From Luidia sarsii (lineage: Eukaryota; Echinodermata; Asteroidea; Paxillosida; Luidiidae): DNA of 64,000 nt. Position 1 is the stretch's first letter. Every line of letters begins with the position of its first letter. The stretch spans positions 15,189,242 to 15,253,241 of the forward strand of contig OX465115.1 of the NCBI GenBank assembly GCA_949987565.1. The letters are read 5' to 3'. The position numbers were made by a program, and so were the translations under genes. This document shows positions 10,951-25,730 of this stretch, one piece after another. The notes beneath the pieces were generated by a model. The model was given only the letters and a program-made list of their open reading frames with translations. It did no database searches and was not told the DNA's origin.

Positions 10951-13399
10951 ATGCCTGCATGGAAGGCTTTCATCGCATGACCTCATAACGGTAAGACGCC
11001 TGAAGCTATGGAGGTGAACCGATAGCTCATTGCTCCCACTGCCTGCGCACGCATGGATGCGTGTGTGGCGCCCTCTAGCGCCAATAATGCCTCGACAAAT
11101 CGCAAACCAACAATGTGCACTGCTCGCTGAATTTAAAGGTCTACAGAAACAGGATTTGAAAAAGAGCTAAAAACTCCCCTTAGGTAATGTTTACAATATA
11201 ATCAATACAGAATTGATTTTGAAATTGTTTGTTTGTAATTTCGCCCCAAAACATTGAAAAAAGTCCATGTTCGCCCCGCCCTCAAAAATTCCCCAACGAT
11301 GAGCATGTGACGTCACATTCAGACAGATACGTTGGGTTCTATAACAATACCGATTTATTTAACCCCAAGTTAATTTTGATTTCTGGACCAAGACGCGAAT
11401 CTAAAAAAAACCACCAATGTACAGGGTCTCATAGGCGGAACTCCTCGAAAATGGGAGATGGCGGCGTGGTGACGTCACTGCAAATGTTCGGCACCCATTT
11501 CATTTCCCACGAGCGTTGGGGGCAAAGATGGACGTCTGGTTTATGGATTTGGGGGCGTCACTTTACTTCTGATTCATCAAAGTCAAGGTCACGGATTAAG
11601 GCCCAATGGCTTGGTAGATCGCAGACGCTGCACGAGTTTAATTAAGTCAACGTAACGCAGTTATCCATTTCCCCATCTCGGGAAGGAAGGAACACACCTT
11701 CGGGACGCCATCCGTGTCTTTTCTGGCGTTCTGTGCGAGTGGAAGTCTGTGGTCAATTAGTTCTGGTATAATGACATTTGTCATCATCTTGCACGCACTT
11801 GAAACGATTGCGTTATGTTCATAGAGACAAAGTAAAGCCACCGTGATAAAAAAAAGGCAGGATATTCACCCGGCAATGGCATCCTTCCCGCAAACGCTAT
11901 TCTGCCGGTCCCTTAGTCTGATTCGCCAATCAGTGTCATCACATCATGTTTATGCAGCTCGGATTATATCAGCTGGATAGTGTTCAATTCCTACCGACCG
12001 ACTTGGCACGATGCCAGTCCGTGGTGAACACCTTTCTGGTGAAATACCACCGCTAGAGGGCGCTACAACCGTCACAAAAGGTGTGCATTACCGCTATTGA
12101 ATTGATAATCAAGTCATTCGACATAATTTATTAGTATTGCTAAAAGTAAACGCGCTAGAGATATTTCCAAAAACACCAAAAGAACTAATAGTAACTACAA
12201 ACAAAAACAGCATAAATTAAAGTAAATGAACAGACTTTATGTTTGTGCCAATAAAGTACTGACATTGCCGTAACGATTTAGCAATGGACAAATAGGCCAT
12301 TGGTATTATTATCGTTAAACAAAGATGTATGAAAAACAAAAACAAAACACCTAAAGTTGCTCCAGTTCACTTCTACAACCAACTGAAATTATGGATCAAA
12401 GTCACGCAAACAAATAAAGGAAGAAATTAAAGTAATTTCACAATAATAAAAAATAAAAAAAACCTGACCGGGAACTTTTAAACAATTTTGAAAAATGGCA
12501 AAGAAAACTTTGACTGGACTGGTCCAATCAAAGTGGAACTTTTGGAGTCACACCATGTAACACAGGTCTGAAAAGAGCTGTTTACTGAGTTACCGGCTCC
12601 TTTCAGAGCCTCACACTCCTTCTCAAAAGAGATGTGTTACGGGGTGTCACTGCAAACCTCCAACTTGGTATTTTCACCATGCAAACCTTCAAATCTCATC
12701 ACATAACAACCCAACTTACCCAGCATCAGAGCAGGGTCACTAGCGGGTAGCCCTGGTCTATGCAGGGATTCTAATCAAACACACCCTTAGACTGCAGTCA
12801 AAATGTGTCAAAATAGTACACATGGATATCAGATAAGATACAAACCCTCATATCACATGAATGTTAGCATAAACCTACTTCAAACCTTGCATTGACCCCC
12901 AAAAAAGAAATGAAATATTACAACAGACCACAGACAGCTCTGTGTACCAATGAAACAAATCTGAAAATGTAAGATACAAGCACACAAGTATTTCATTGTC
13001 TGCACAGAAGCTCAGAAATTTAAATCAAAGAAACCCCCCAAAAAGGTTGCCAATGGCTTACTGACTTTTTAATTCAAAATTATACAAAATTAATTTCCAG
13101 GAAAAAATGTGGTCCTGACGTTGTGGTCCTAGAGGAACCTTTATCAAGAGAGGTAATTTCTCTGTTTTTTAGCAAGATTCTCCTTGAATCCAAATGTCAG
13201 GAGTCAGAGTGCATTTTGAAGAGGGGAAAAACAAAAACTTTGCGAAAGACAGACTGGGACATTTAATGCCACCAGCCCAACTCTGTTGCTTACACGGCAG
13301 AGGAAGGGATTGAGCGTCCAGCTCATAGACCAACACCTCGGGCAGTTTGCTTGGGTGAGTACCTGTTGAGGGGATGGGATGGGATGGGGGAGGGCTGGA
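10951..13399. other. Intergenic DNA, includes two CRE palindromes and repeat copies
   Basis: Two perfect TGACGTCA motifs are present (11308-11315 and 11470-11477). A histone-stem-loop-bearing repeat lies at about 12555-12700, a worn tRNA-like SINE at about 12440-12545 and a fold-back fragment at about 13100-13150. The 138-codon open frame at 11229 has no recognisable family and no splice context. The part closest to 13400 is probably the LZIC 3' UTR. Confidence 0.4.
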
Positions 13400-16160
<2,761 letters not shown>

Positions 16161-16374
16161 CTTGGATACTCCTCCTGAGTCGACTCCTCAATGCAAGTCC
16201 TCTGGGTGGGCTCTGTAAGACTCTTCGGGTGCACCGTCGCGAGTAATCTGCATTGATTGAGATGTGTAAAGATGGCTTTGTCAGTCTAACTTATGAATAT
16301 TGATGAATATGCAGCTAGCGGCGCGCTGTGCATGCATTGCACTTGTGAGCACCGGGTTTGCCATCCAGTCACCA

Positions 16375-16618
16375 AGGGAATCTCCCCTGATTTCTCTGAA
16401 ACTACCCACTCAATGTTCAGACAATATATTTTGTTGCTGATATATCTAGACAAAAATTCTGCGTGAGTTTCATTTCTAAGCTCCATCTGAGTTTTTTTTT
16501 TAAAAATTAAACAATTCACAAACTTACGTGCCTTGAAAAAAGAGTTGAGCAATAAAAATACGGCCAGTTTGTCATCTATACCCATGATCCTTTGCGAACG
16601 TCGAAAAGGTTTATTTAA
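16375..16618. repeat. Dispersed repeat, copy 1 (second copy 47935-48175)
   Basis: These approximately 240 bases are highly similar, in the same orientation, to 47935-48175: shared words include TATATTTTGTTGCTG, GAGTTTCATTTCT, TACGGCCAGTTTG, CATCTATACCCATGAT and CTTTGCGAACGTCGAAAAGG. On the minus strand both copies encode a short similar peptide (KPFRRSQ[RS]IMGID[DV]KLAVF), probably by chance. No TIR or poly-A is obvious. This copy lies just upstream of LZIC exon 1; the other is in intron 1 of the PLEKHM1-like gene. Confidence 0.7.
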
Positions 16619-16639
16619 ACACAACACAAAAACAAAAAT

Positions 16640-17687
16640 ACTTCAAAAGTGTCGCTCAGAGTCGTATAATTAATGCTTAGACTAGAGTTAGAGTAGTTGC
16701 GGTAACCGTAACCCTCATCCTCCCGAAGGTCAAAGTACCGCAACTAGAGTTAGAGTAGTCCGAGTAACTTGGACCTGACAAGTCACCCTTTTTTATCGAA
16801 TACAGTCACCTGAATCTCAAAATTTCAAAATTCGATAAAAAAAGGGTGACTTGTCGGGTCCAAGTTACTCAGACTAGAGTTAGAGTAGACTGGAGATATG
16901 CAACCCTTTCCATAAATTCTTTTTGAGTTCAATGCCAAACTTGTTTTCGAAAAACAAATTAATTTAAACAGGGCTCTGGCAATGATTTAGCAATGAGTTT
17001 ACACTACATCATGTATACTGTGTTACTGCTTAGTACTGTCACTAGTGTCAGTGTCACTAGCTAAAAAGTAAAACTAGTAAAAGTTAAAACAGCAGACGAC
17101 AGCCTGAGTTTGAGACATGGCCCCGCCCCAGGGGGAAAAGGTAACATTTTTCTACAGATCAAGCACTGTCTCCTTATTTACCTTTTAGTTTTACTTACAC
17201 AAACACGGATCCAGTTGGTAATCGCTTCTTCCTTCACTCTGGTATGTCGTTTGGCACGTTCACTTCCATGGCGAGGAAATGACCCGAAGATAATGTGGCA
17301 AACCGCAGCCAAAAGGAGATTTTTTTGTCCAGATACCGACCTTGTATCACGCGTAAGACCCAGACTCTCTAAAGGAAGCTATGCGTGTTTTTTTGACAGC
17401 GCGGAGGTGCCCGACTAGTCAAAAGTTCACGATAAGGGCGCCCTCAGCGTTTAGGGGCTTAAGATGAAAACTTTTTCTCAAAAATGAAGATTTCTCAGCC
17501 AAAATGGAATTAGCAAGTTGCTCCACAGAAAAATAAGCAACAAAAAATGTATAATATTCTTCTGCCTAATTAAGCTGCTTGTACTTTTTTTCCAGGGGCC
17601 GAAGATGAAGAAATGGTAGCAGTTAAAGCTAAAATTTAGCTTTGATTAAATTTAACATTTAAATCAAATTAAATTTTGATATACTGT
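16640..17687. other. Intergenic DNA upstream of LZIC
   Basis: Apart from the inverted repeat listed separately, I see AT-rich unique-looking DNA with a CpG-bearing patch around 17100-17450. The 102-codon plus-strand frame at 17110 has no recognisable family and no splice context. Confidence 0.35.
16725..16895. repeat. Inverted repeat with long arms around CTAGAGTTAGAGTAG
   Basis: The left arm (about 16744-16800: GAGTAGTCCGAGTAACTTGG, then ACCTGACAAGTCACCC and TTTTTTATCGAAT) is reverse-complemented in the right arm (about 16835-16885: ATTCGATAAAAAAAGGGTG, then ACTTGTCGGGTCC and AAGTTACTC). CTAGAGTTAGAGTAG occurs at both sides and once more to the left, near 16680. A solo piece of the right arm is found at about 48485-48525. 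Fold-back MITE-like; class unknown. Confidence 0.65.
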
Positions 17688-17846
17688 ACAAAAATGTTGC
17701 AAACTGCTTACTGAATAAAATTATAAAAATGCAAATCTCAGAATTTAGTGGGCCTGACGTTTCAATCCTAGCACAACCTTTCTCAAAGGCAGAGAAGGGT
17801 CCTGCTAGGATTGAAAAGTCAGGCCCACTAAATTCTGAGATTCAAA
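17688..17846. repeat. Full-length fold-back repeat (family with conserved GATCGAAACGTCAGGC block)
   Basis: Left half: TGTTGCAAACTGCTTACTGA ... TTTAGTGGGCCTGACGTTTC, then AATCCTAGCACAACCTTTCTC. Right half: the reverse complement (GAGAAGGGTCCTGCTAGGAT, then TGAAAAGTCAGGCCCACTAA). Near-complete fold-backs also occur at 25876-26040, 26249-26340, 40078-40225 and 47366-47512; half-units or fragments occur at about 7055, 8501, 8774, 9573, 13100, 14216, 19905, 21365, 26702, 33990, 35675, 42782, 43711, 48318, 55274, 57751 and 63158. The conserved word GATCGAAAC fits the pol III B-box core GWTCRANNC. No coding capacity; likely a non-autonomous element. Confidence 0.8.
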
Positions 17847-17849
17847 TTA

Positions 17850-19090
17850 AATTTAAATTAAATTATTTAAAAAAATAATAATATGATTAAATTTAATTTT
17901 AATCAAATTTAATTAATGTTTGATTTAAGTTTTGAATTTAACTTTAACAAACCAGTAAAATAAAATAACTTCACACACACACACCTGAAATCAATCATTC
18001 AAAGTAATCCTTTATTTCTGGACTACACTACTGTTTGCATTGAAGATACAGGCTGCCTCTACCAGCAACAAGATTGATCTGGTATGATAATACAAAACCT
18101 AGTAGCATCTACTGAATTGTTGACACACGAATCCATTTTCGGTTAAAAGGCGTTCAACTCCAAATACAGCTTTGTAATGTAGGCAAGTTTTATCTATATT
18201 TATTTAGTTATTTCTCAATAATAATCCTGCATTACTTAACCCAGGACATATTTTCAAAGACATATTTAGGAGAAAGATGCCCTGAAAATTCAGAAGCAAA
18301 GTTTTCAAAAACCCCAAATATCCGAAAAGACACGTCCCGAAACAGAGTACAGTGACCAGTTTGATGAGCAAAGGTTCTCCACTGAATAAATACAAGTACT
18401 TATGCTATTCAAGTATTTATCCATTACATATAATTTGCCATATGAATTATGATTTGAGTTCCCGAATACATTTTGCCAAGGAAGAGAATTCTTAGTTTCT
18501 TAGATGTCTTAGTTTCTTTCTTTTAAATTTACATCAAATTAGAGGATGAACGTTAAGCCACTCTTTGGGAGCAAAAGAATCCATCCCTTATGTTTGTTCC
18601 GAGTATGTGGACGCTGCTGAGGTTTCTAAAAAAATAACAGCTCTCTATCTCCATCTCAGCATTTCAACATCTTCGATCTTTTCCAGTTTAAAATTTAATT
18701 TCCAGAGTGCATTCTTTCTATCATTTTAACAGAGCAAAGTGCGGCTATTTGGAGCGCACACAAAATTGTTGAAACTGCATTAGAGTATTACAGGAGTGAC
18801 ACCATTACTATTATATTCAGTATTGTTTCCGTACATCTGAAAAGCTTGAAGTCGAAGCACCAATCGCCAGACAAACCAGACAGCATGTCTAGTGGTACAA
18901 CGGAAACCACCACAGGCCATTTGAGCACTCTCAGGACAAGAACTTCTTCCAAGGGTCTAGTAATGTCTGTAGCTCCATAGGCCAATAATCATATCTTGTA
19001 ATGTACTGTACAGCAAAGAGCAATACACAGCAGCAGCTGATTTCACAAAACTTCAAAATGTTGTGTAACTTACACAACATTTTGCTGCCT
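17850..19090. other. AT-rich DNA, no supported gene
   Basis: AAATTTAA-rich around 17850-17950 and a (CA)n patch near 17975. The minus-strand open frames at 18204-18395 and 18788-18985 lack splice signals that would tie them to a gene. It could be part of the long 3' UTR of the TMEM47-like gene or intergenic DNA. Confidence 0.35.
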
Positions 19091-19136
19091 TTTCTAAACA
19101 TTGCTGAAAAGAGTCACTGTGACGCAAGACTTACAC

Positions 19137-19340
19137 AAGATTTGTACGTTGCGTAACTTGCGCAACTTTTCTTGAAATCGGCTGCTGGCTGTAGGATCCG
19201 TGACAACAACCACAGTGGGATTCCCATCATAGGACGAGTTGAAATAGCTCTTTAAGGCCCGGTGATATCCGCACCGGCGTCCGGCAAACGCACTCACTAG
19301 TACTGGCAAAGTTTTCCATTCCACAGTACTGTTTTTGTCC
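19137..19340 (-). other. Coding-like fragment, possible orphan exon
   Basis: On the minus strand an open stretch reads like ordinary protein (MEWKTLPVLVSAFAGRRCGY, then HRALKSYFNSSYDGNPTVVV and SRFQEKLRKLRNVQ). It has an AG acceptor-like site upstream (AAAACAG at about 19340) and a good donor, CTTGT|GTAAGTC, at its end (about 19137). GC content is higher than the surrounding DNA. I do not recognise the family and cannot find partner exons, so it may be an exon of an unknown gene, a pseudogene piece, or chance. Confidence 0.25.
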
Positions 19341-19344
19341 CTAT

Positions 19345-22300
19345 TGGTTTAAATGTGAATTACACGTAGCACAATGTAAGCTAGCAAATAAAAGAAGTGC
19401 AGATTTATAACTACACGTTCCACTGATGTACTTACATACATGATGAACCCGAATCTTTTACAATTTTACATGAGCAAGAATACAGACTTATGTACAATTA
19501 GGTTAAAAAAATAAAAACACCAAGCAGTCAACAGTCTCATGGTCTACTGTTGCACTGCCCAAGAAGCAAAACAAATGCCACGTGTGCGACCTCCCGCAAG
19601 GATTTTGTCGGGGGGTTTTCTTGGAAACATCAACACCAGGGTAATTTCGCAGAATGTCCATGAAATGTTTGGTCTATCAGCACATCATCTGAATTGCTTT
19701 GGACTTGTGAAAGATTCGTGAAAGTTTTAAAGTCCCACGTTTTAAGGCACAAAGTGTGAAATGGCAGGTCTAGGAAAGAAATTAAGCAGAACGTGAAATC
19801 AAAAGTCATACAGATGCGTTGCACAGTGCTTACTTGATGATCAATGATCAAAATCAGACATCTCAAAAACTAAGATTAAAACATTAGTCCAGTGCCTGAT
19901 ATTTGTGTGTTAGTAGGATCTTTCTCAAAGGCATTGTGTCATTGAAGGAGGTTCTGCAAGGATTCAAATGCAAAACCCTTGAAAGATTTTAGAGACCAGA
20001 AAATTTGTTGGAATAATTTCACACGATAAGTCTGATGCATATCAAAGCTGACTGATTGATAACGATCAACTATCTCCCATGCTCCATTAATCAATAAATC
20101 AGTGCACATTAACTATGACCGACTAAAGAGAGCAACTAATCAACACTCAATCGACAAAACAATCTTATAATCAACCAATAATGGGATGATCGATCAATTC
20201 CGCCATCAATACATAATCAATATATATCATTGACGAGTCCATCAAATTGAAAGGTATGCTTGGCACATGATATCTCTACAGTCTACACCCAACAGCCTCA
20301 AGCCCTTTTCAAACTAACCCACTTTGAAAAACTCTGTGAATCCATGAATACAATCCTTTAAACAAAATTGTAACGTGTGTAAAAGAATTCATACATAAAA
20401 CAGTAACCACCGAGAAGGGAATAAAAAAAAATCGGCAACTTAAAAATGGGAGTTGTAGCAACTATAAGTGGCAAACATTTCCGACAGAAACAGTATAATA
20501 CATGATAACCATGGTAACAGAAAAATTACTACGCCATCATTTGGTGGTTTTAATTTTTTTTAAGGTGAACTGAATGCAACTGCGACGTATCGTTAAAAGT
20601 AAGCTCAATTAAAGGCTACCTACAGGAGCAGAATATTTACAAATAATTTGTTCGTGCGCCTCAAAATTTATAGCAAATAAACAAAGATTGCATCTACGAA
20701 TACAAGTGTTGCGATAAAAAACCTGTGTGATAAAACCCATGGCATTTATAATGGTTACGATTTTTTTGCGATCTAACTGTAAGCCACAAGCCCTTTTTTC
20801 TTGCTGTGTCATTAACAAAATGGCACCCTGATTTCCTACATCTTGGGAACAGAAATACGGAGAAAAAAATGGGGAAAGGAAGACTCGTTCCTTTTCATAG
20901 AATTACTGATTCTTGTGACTCTCTTGCAACATCCCTTAGACCCGTACTAAAAAAAAAAAATCTAAAAGAAAATCAGGCTTGTCACAAAATCTGAATACTT
21001 ATAACCTGTATCTAGGTGACGGATAAAAAATATTGTTTACATTTCAGCATTTCCTCATTAAGACTCGCTCCTAAAAAAAAAGACAGGTTAACCTGAAACA
21101 ATGCTCTGCTTAAAAAACAAAATTTCTTAAAGACGGGGATCTGCATTGTACTACTGTGGAAACCTCGCCCTAATCTCACCTAGGAAAAAAATCCAAACTC
21201 TACTCCCTTCTGTTTTTTTTTAATACAGGCTGGTTAAGTACATCTTTGGTTATAGCTTCTTCTTTCTTTTTTTAAACTCTCCGCATTAATGGAATACAAA
21301 ACAAAGGTTGTAAACCATTTACTGGCATTAAAGACCCCTAGAGCTGCCCAAGACGTGAGATCGCCTGACGATTTGATGCTGACAGGACCTTCATGAGAGG
21401 CAAAACTGCCTTTGAGAAAGCTCCTGCAACTTGGATCAAAAAGCCAGGCCTTGATTATTCAGCTAAATACTAAAAAAAAGGAAACAGGTGTATGGCTTAG
21501 GTCTGGCAGTACAGCGTACATTCTAGGCGAAAAAATAAAACTGAAAATAAAAAAATAACAAAAATAAAAATAAATAACTTGGAAATTCAAAAATTGCGAT
21601 AAAATCAGAAAACAGCCCATATCAAGCCATTACTTTTTCAAATTCAGAGCACAAGGGTTGCTGCTAGGCACCGGGCCCTCTGAATCCGGGCACCACTTTT
21701 GTACCAAGTTTTAGAGCAAAGACTCCTTTCAGCCTACCACAAACCAATATACTAGCCCTCTACCAGGTGTGCTTTGAGCTCCCTAGGTGCTGTACGTTCT
21801 GAGCAATGTCTTCACCCTCACGCTCGCCTTTGAACCCTGACCCTACATGAAGACCCCCACATTGCCACAACCGTGCTTGACTTTACAAGGTGCGGTCAAG
21901 AAACCATTCGAAATTGCATCCCTGCAACCCCCTTGCAACAAATTAAGGAACTAAAGAATACACTTAATAGGTTCCCCATCTCCAAACGTCAGCCAATGTT
22001 ACTAGCTAGTAGCTACCTCTAAGAGGGGAAATTGTAAAGCCTTCAAATGCTCCGCAACAATCGAGTAGGAAAACCACAATCTTTTGATTGTCACACGCCA
22101 CGGTAAAAACATGTCGACAGCTACAGCAAGCTTGGTAGCAATGTCAAGCACTCAATGCTTAAAACGAAAGAATTTCCTTTGACAAAAATGTAAGAAATCC
22201 TGTGCTTCGTTTTCTAACCTTGTCCTACGGAGGAAAAAAGCCTCCCTTAAAAATAGTCAGGATTATGCAATGTTTCTTTTTGGAGAAAAATGTCATTTTT

Positions 22301-22863
22301 GCTCCAAATCAATCTCCGACAATCTCGGAAAAATCATGATGGTGTAACCATGGGTTCATCTTAAAGGGTTGGCTGCTTGTACACAGCGCAGAACTCTGCA
22401 CGTACGGGATGCTGTAAGTGCAGAATTCATTTCATGGACACGGATCGTGTAAGCAAGGATTCGGCGCTTAAAGAGCGAGCGCAGAATTTCTGCCATTGAA
22501 GTCATGCAAAAAAAGGGACGGGCTCACTTGGGTCGGCCATTGAGTTAAGCCGAAAGGGAAGGTTCTCACTTTATGGTCATATCCTTGCTATCAAGAAAAA
22601 AAAATATCTTGAGGTTTGGTGGTTGACCTTCAAGAATTTGAGAGGGTTGGGGAAAGGAAAGGGAGGGAGTGCACGCAGGTTAAATACTGACCGATGCAAG
22701 TCGGACAAACTTGCCTTGATTGGCTGTTGAGTTCAGACAAGAGTAAGGGGGATCAGTTATATCCCTTCCGTCGGACTGAAACGCTTTGAGTTTAGAGGAT
22801 CAGGCAATAAGGCAGAGGGTGAGGAGGGGAGGGAGGGGAGGAGGGGGAGGGAGGGAGGAGGCC
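19345..22863. other. AT-rich stretch, probably including the TMEM47-like 3' UTR
   Basis: Directly downstream (minus strand) of the TMEM47-like stop codon at 22864. There are no protein-like frames. Worn fold-back repeat copies are at about 19905-19975 and 21365-21455. The extent of the 3' UTR cannot be set without transcript data. Confidence 0.35.
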
Positions 22864-25093
22864 TCACTGGTAGTAGGTCTTCTCGCTGTAGTAGATCTCT
22901 TGCTTGTCGGGGGCGAAGACGAGGAGGAGACCGGCCGCCACCTGCAGGAGGAAGGCGCCCCAGCCCAGCCCGTAGCCCCAGCCCAGCTCCCAGTGCAGCC
23001 GGTGGCGCACCACCTCCTCCTGAATGGACAAGGCCGGGAAGATGGCCAGAGTCACCAGCATGAAGAGAGCTGTGGAACGAGAGACGGAGAGAGAGAGGAG
23101 AAATGCATCATCGACGTTATTTCTGCAACTTACACAGTAAGATATGGCACAAGTGGAGTTACACTTCACCTATGTTTCCTGTAATGAGCTGCAGGCCTTG
23201 AGATTGGCATTATCGATCCCTTACAGCCCTCTCCAACCAATCTTCTGTGAGTTTGCCCGTGTGGCCTTTATGCATTGAGAAATTTGATTCAAATTAGGGC
23301 CAATTCAATCAATCAAGTCATTTCAGTAGCTCTGAAGTAATTTTCACCAAGAGTAACCCCCCAATTTTTTTTAATTTTTTTTTTATTAAAATAAACTTCA
23401 AAGCCCACAGTCCATTCACATAGCTGCCAACCTATCTGAAAGGAAATTAGGAATACTACTGTGAAGAAAAAAAATAGGAATCACAGAGCAAACTACATAG
23501 GAATAAATGTCCAAGCCAAAAATCAGAATCTGTTGTCAAGAGCTTTGAAAAAGGGTGATAACTTTTTACCAAAAAAGAGGAATGGTTGGCAGCTATGCGT
23601 CCACAGTAAAAAAGAGGTTGAGAATTTTTGATAATAACAGTCTGGACTGTGTACTGTCGTTCATGTAGTCAGGTGGAATTTGGCATTTTTAAATGACAGG
23701 CGAAAAAGCGACTCACGATAGGACAGCTCTGGATGGGAGGGGGGGGGGGGAGGGAGACGCGCCAGACCATTGAATGAGACCGAGGTGGAGCTCGACCTTG
23801 GGGAGCCTGAACGGACGGCTGCAGGAGCAAACTGGATTCTTACCGGCCAGGAAGAGGGAGGCGCCGGCAAATTTGTAGAAGACGGCGTAGCGTTTGCCCC
23901 TGAGGAGAGCCCAGAGAGCCAGGAGGAAGGACAGAATGGTGAGGAGCAACGCCAGAATGACCAGGGCTCGACACGCCGACAGCCAGCCTGGAAGGACCCA
24001 AAAAACAAAACAATTATCCCCCAAAATAAAAGGCATGCAAACATCATCATCATTTGGCTGCGGAGCAGGCGACTACAAACTTTCTCCAACTGCTACGGTC
24101 TTGGGCCAGAGACGCAATTTTGTCTGGTTAGTAGAATCCCTTCAGTATCTGCCAAGAGGTGCTGGACATACTGCAAGTACAATGTGCGAGGCTGTCCCGG
24201 TTTCCTCTTCCCCATGTGACTTTGCAAAATTGCAACCTAAGACGTAGAAAGGTAACTTGAGTTGAATGAGCTCAACGAACAATAGAACGGTCTAGTCAAA
24301 GTTTTCTTTGCCATTTTTTTCTTCAAAATATCATCGCTGGGTATGGGTCAGACAAAAGGGCTCCCGGGCAAAACGCCCCCACCCACAAGCTAGGGCCGTT
24401 CTGGTGCTTGGATGGGATCGTTTGAAACTGGGACTTGCCTGTGGCTGGTGCTCCATAGCAGACCATTTCAGTGGGCGTCTGGGTGGCCGGTAACCCCGAT
24501 TCGACGGTGGGGATGATGCGGGTTCCGTTGTAGCATTCCGTCCACAATCCCTGGTTGAATCCGGAGGCTCGAATCCACGTCTGCGACGACGGGAGAAAGG
24601 AAGGGAGAGGGGGGAAGGAAAAAAAAAGGACAACCACGGTCATTACTGAGGCTGACAACTTGCGGCCGCTGACCTTGAACATCGGTGTGTGAGTTGTCCC
24701 AAGACTCCAGGGCTGGATTGCACAAAGGCAAGCCTTACGAGGCATCGTAACTCAAATTACAACTGATAAAAGTGATATGATAACTCATCTAAGTGGTGAT
24801 ACGCTGTATGGTTTCTGTGCTTCGCTCATCGTCTAGCGATTGATCGTATAATACGATGGGTTTTGGTGAAATCGAGTTGATCACGGACCGAGTTGGCATC
24901 GGACTGAGTTAACTGACACCCGCCAGTACTGGCAGTAGTACAGCCTTCATACAGTCAGTAGTACTACAGTACAGGCTACAGTCCGTTACAGTAGCTAGGA
25001 CTAGGTGACAAGCAGAAAAGTCTCAAAATCTTGAAAAGGCCTTAGGCCTCCCACAACTTGAGCAAGGACAACCGGGCAACCACCCACCCCCCA

Positions 25094-25124
<31 letters not shown>

Positions 25125-25311
25125 CTGTCAAATGCCCGCACCCCCATTGAAAGAATGTCAGTGAGATCGATACCAAGTAAGCTATACTTACACTGTTGAC
25201 TAAAACTACGATCATAGCGATGAAAGCCAACACGATCAAGATCAAGGCGATGATCTTGAAGGGACGCACGATGCGAGTCGTGGTCGTGACCGTCGTCTCC
25301 TCAGCGTCCAT
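22864..25311 (-). CDS. TMEM47-like four-pass membrane protein (PMP22/EMP/claudin superfamily), complete, four exons
   Basis: Coding exons: 25311-25192, 24580-24439, 23987-23844, 23069-22864; total 612 bases, 203 aa, phases compatible throughout. Domains: cytoplasmic N-terminus with a Thr-rich patch; TM1 (FKIIALILIVLAFIAMIVVL); extracellular loop with the superfamily signature W..GLW..C plus a second Cys (GLWTECYNG ... VCYGA); TM2 (ALVILALLLTILSFLLALWA); a basic loop (LRGKRY); TM3 (ASLFLAGALFMLVTLAIFPA); a second loop; TM4 beginning in the diagnostic WELGWGYGLGWGAFLLQ; and a Tyr-rich tail (EIYYSEKTYYQ). The WGYGLxWGA motif and tail resemble vertebrate TMEM47 and nematode VAB-9, proteins of adherens/tight junction-type contacts. 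Intron 2 uses a GC donor (ACAG|GCAAGT). The exact orthologue within the superfamily is inferred. Confidence 0.85.
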
Positions 25312-25730
25312 CTTGATTTTAGTTTTCTCAGGTTTTTAAAAATTATTATCTAAGCAGTTTTTGTTTAGCACTTCAGAAAGATTCCCGGACCGGACGGGAG
25401 ACGGGATGTATCCGGGGAGCGAGTCCACACCGCTTCAGGTGACTGTCACTGGCATTCTGGGGCAGAATTTGGGCAGTTGTCGTTGACCTTGTGAGAGTAA
25501 GTGACATTCAATGGCATTGATTACGTTCCATTCCGATGAGTGGCGAAGTTTACCATCACTCCTGCGCTATTGGAAGCGTCGCTGGTGTCCACCCTGCGGC
25601 CTCGATGGCGTAGCGCACGGTGTGGTTGGTTGCAGGGTACCCGCCAGCGTTCTCGGGAGTGGTTTGAGAATATCAAATTTAGATGTCAATAGAGGGCGCT
25701 AGTGCACCATGAACCCCCCCCCCCCCCAGC
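25312..25730. other. Upstream region of the TMEM47-like gene
   Basis: Immediately 5' (minus strand) of the ATG at 25311. Moderately CpG-rich between about 25380 and 25660, consistent with a 5' UTR and promoter; no TATA box is evident. A run of C at 25713-25727 adjoins the palindrome listed next. Confidence 0.35.
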
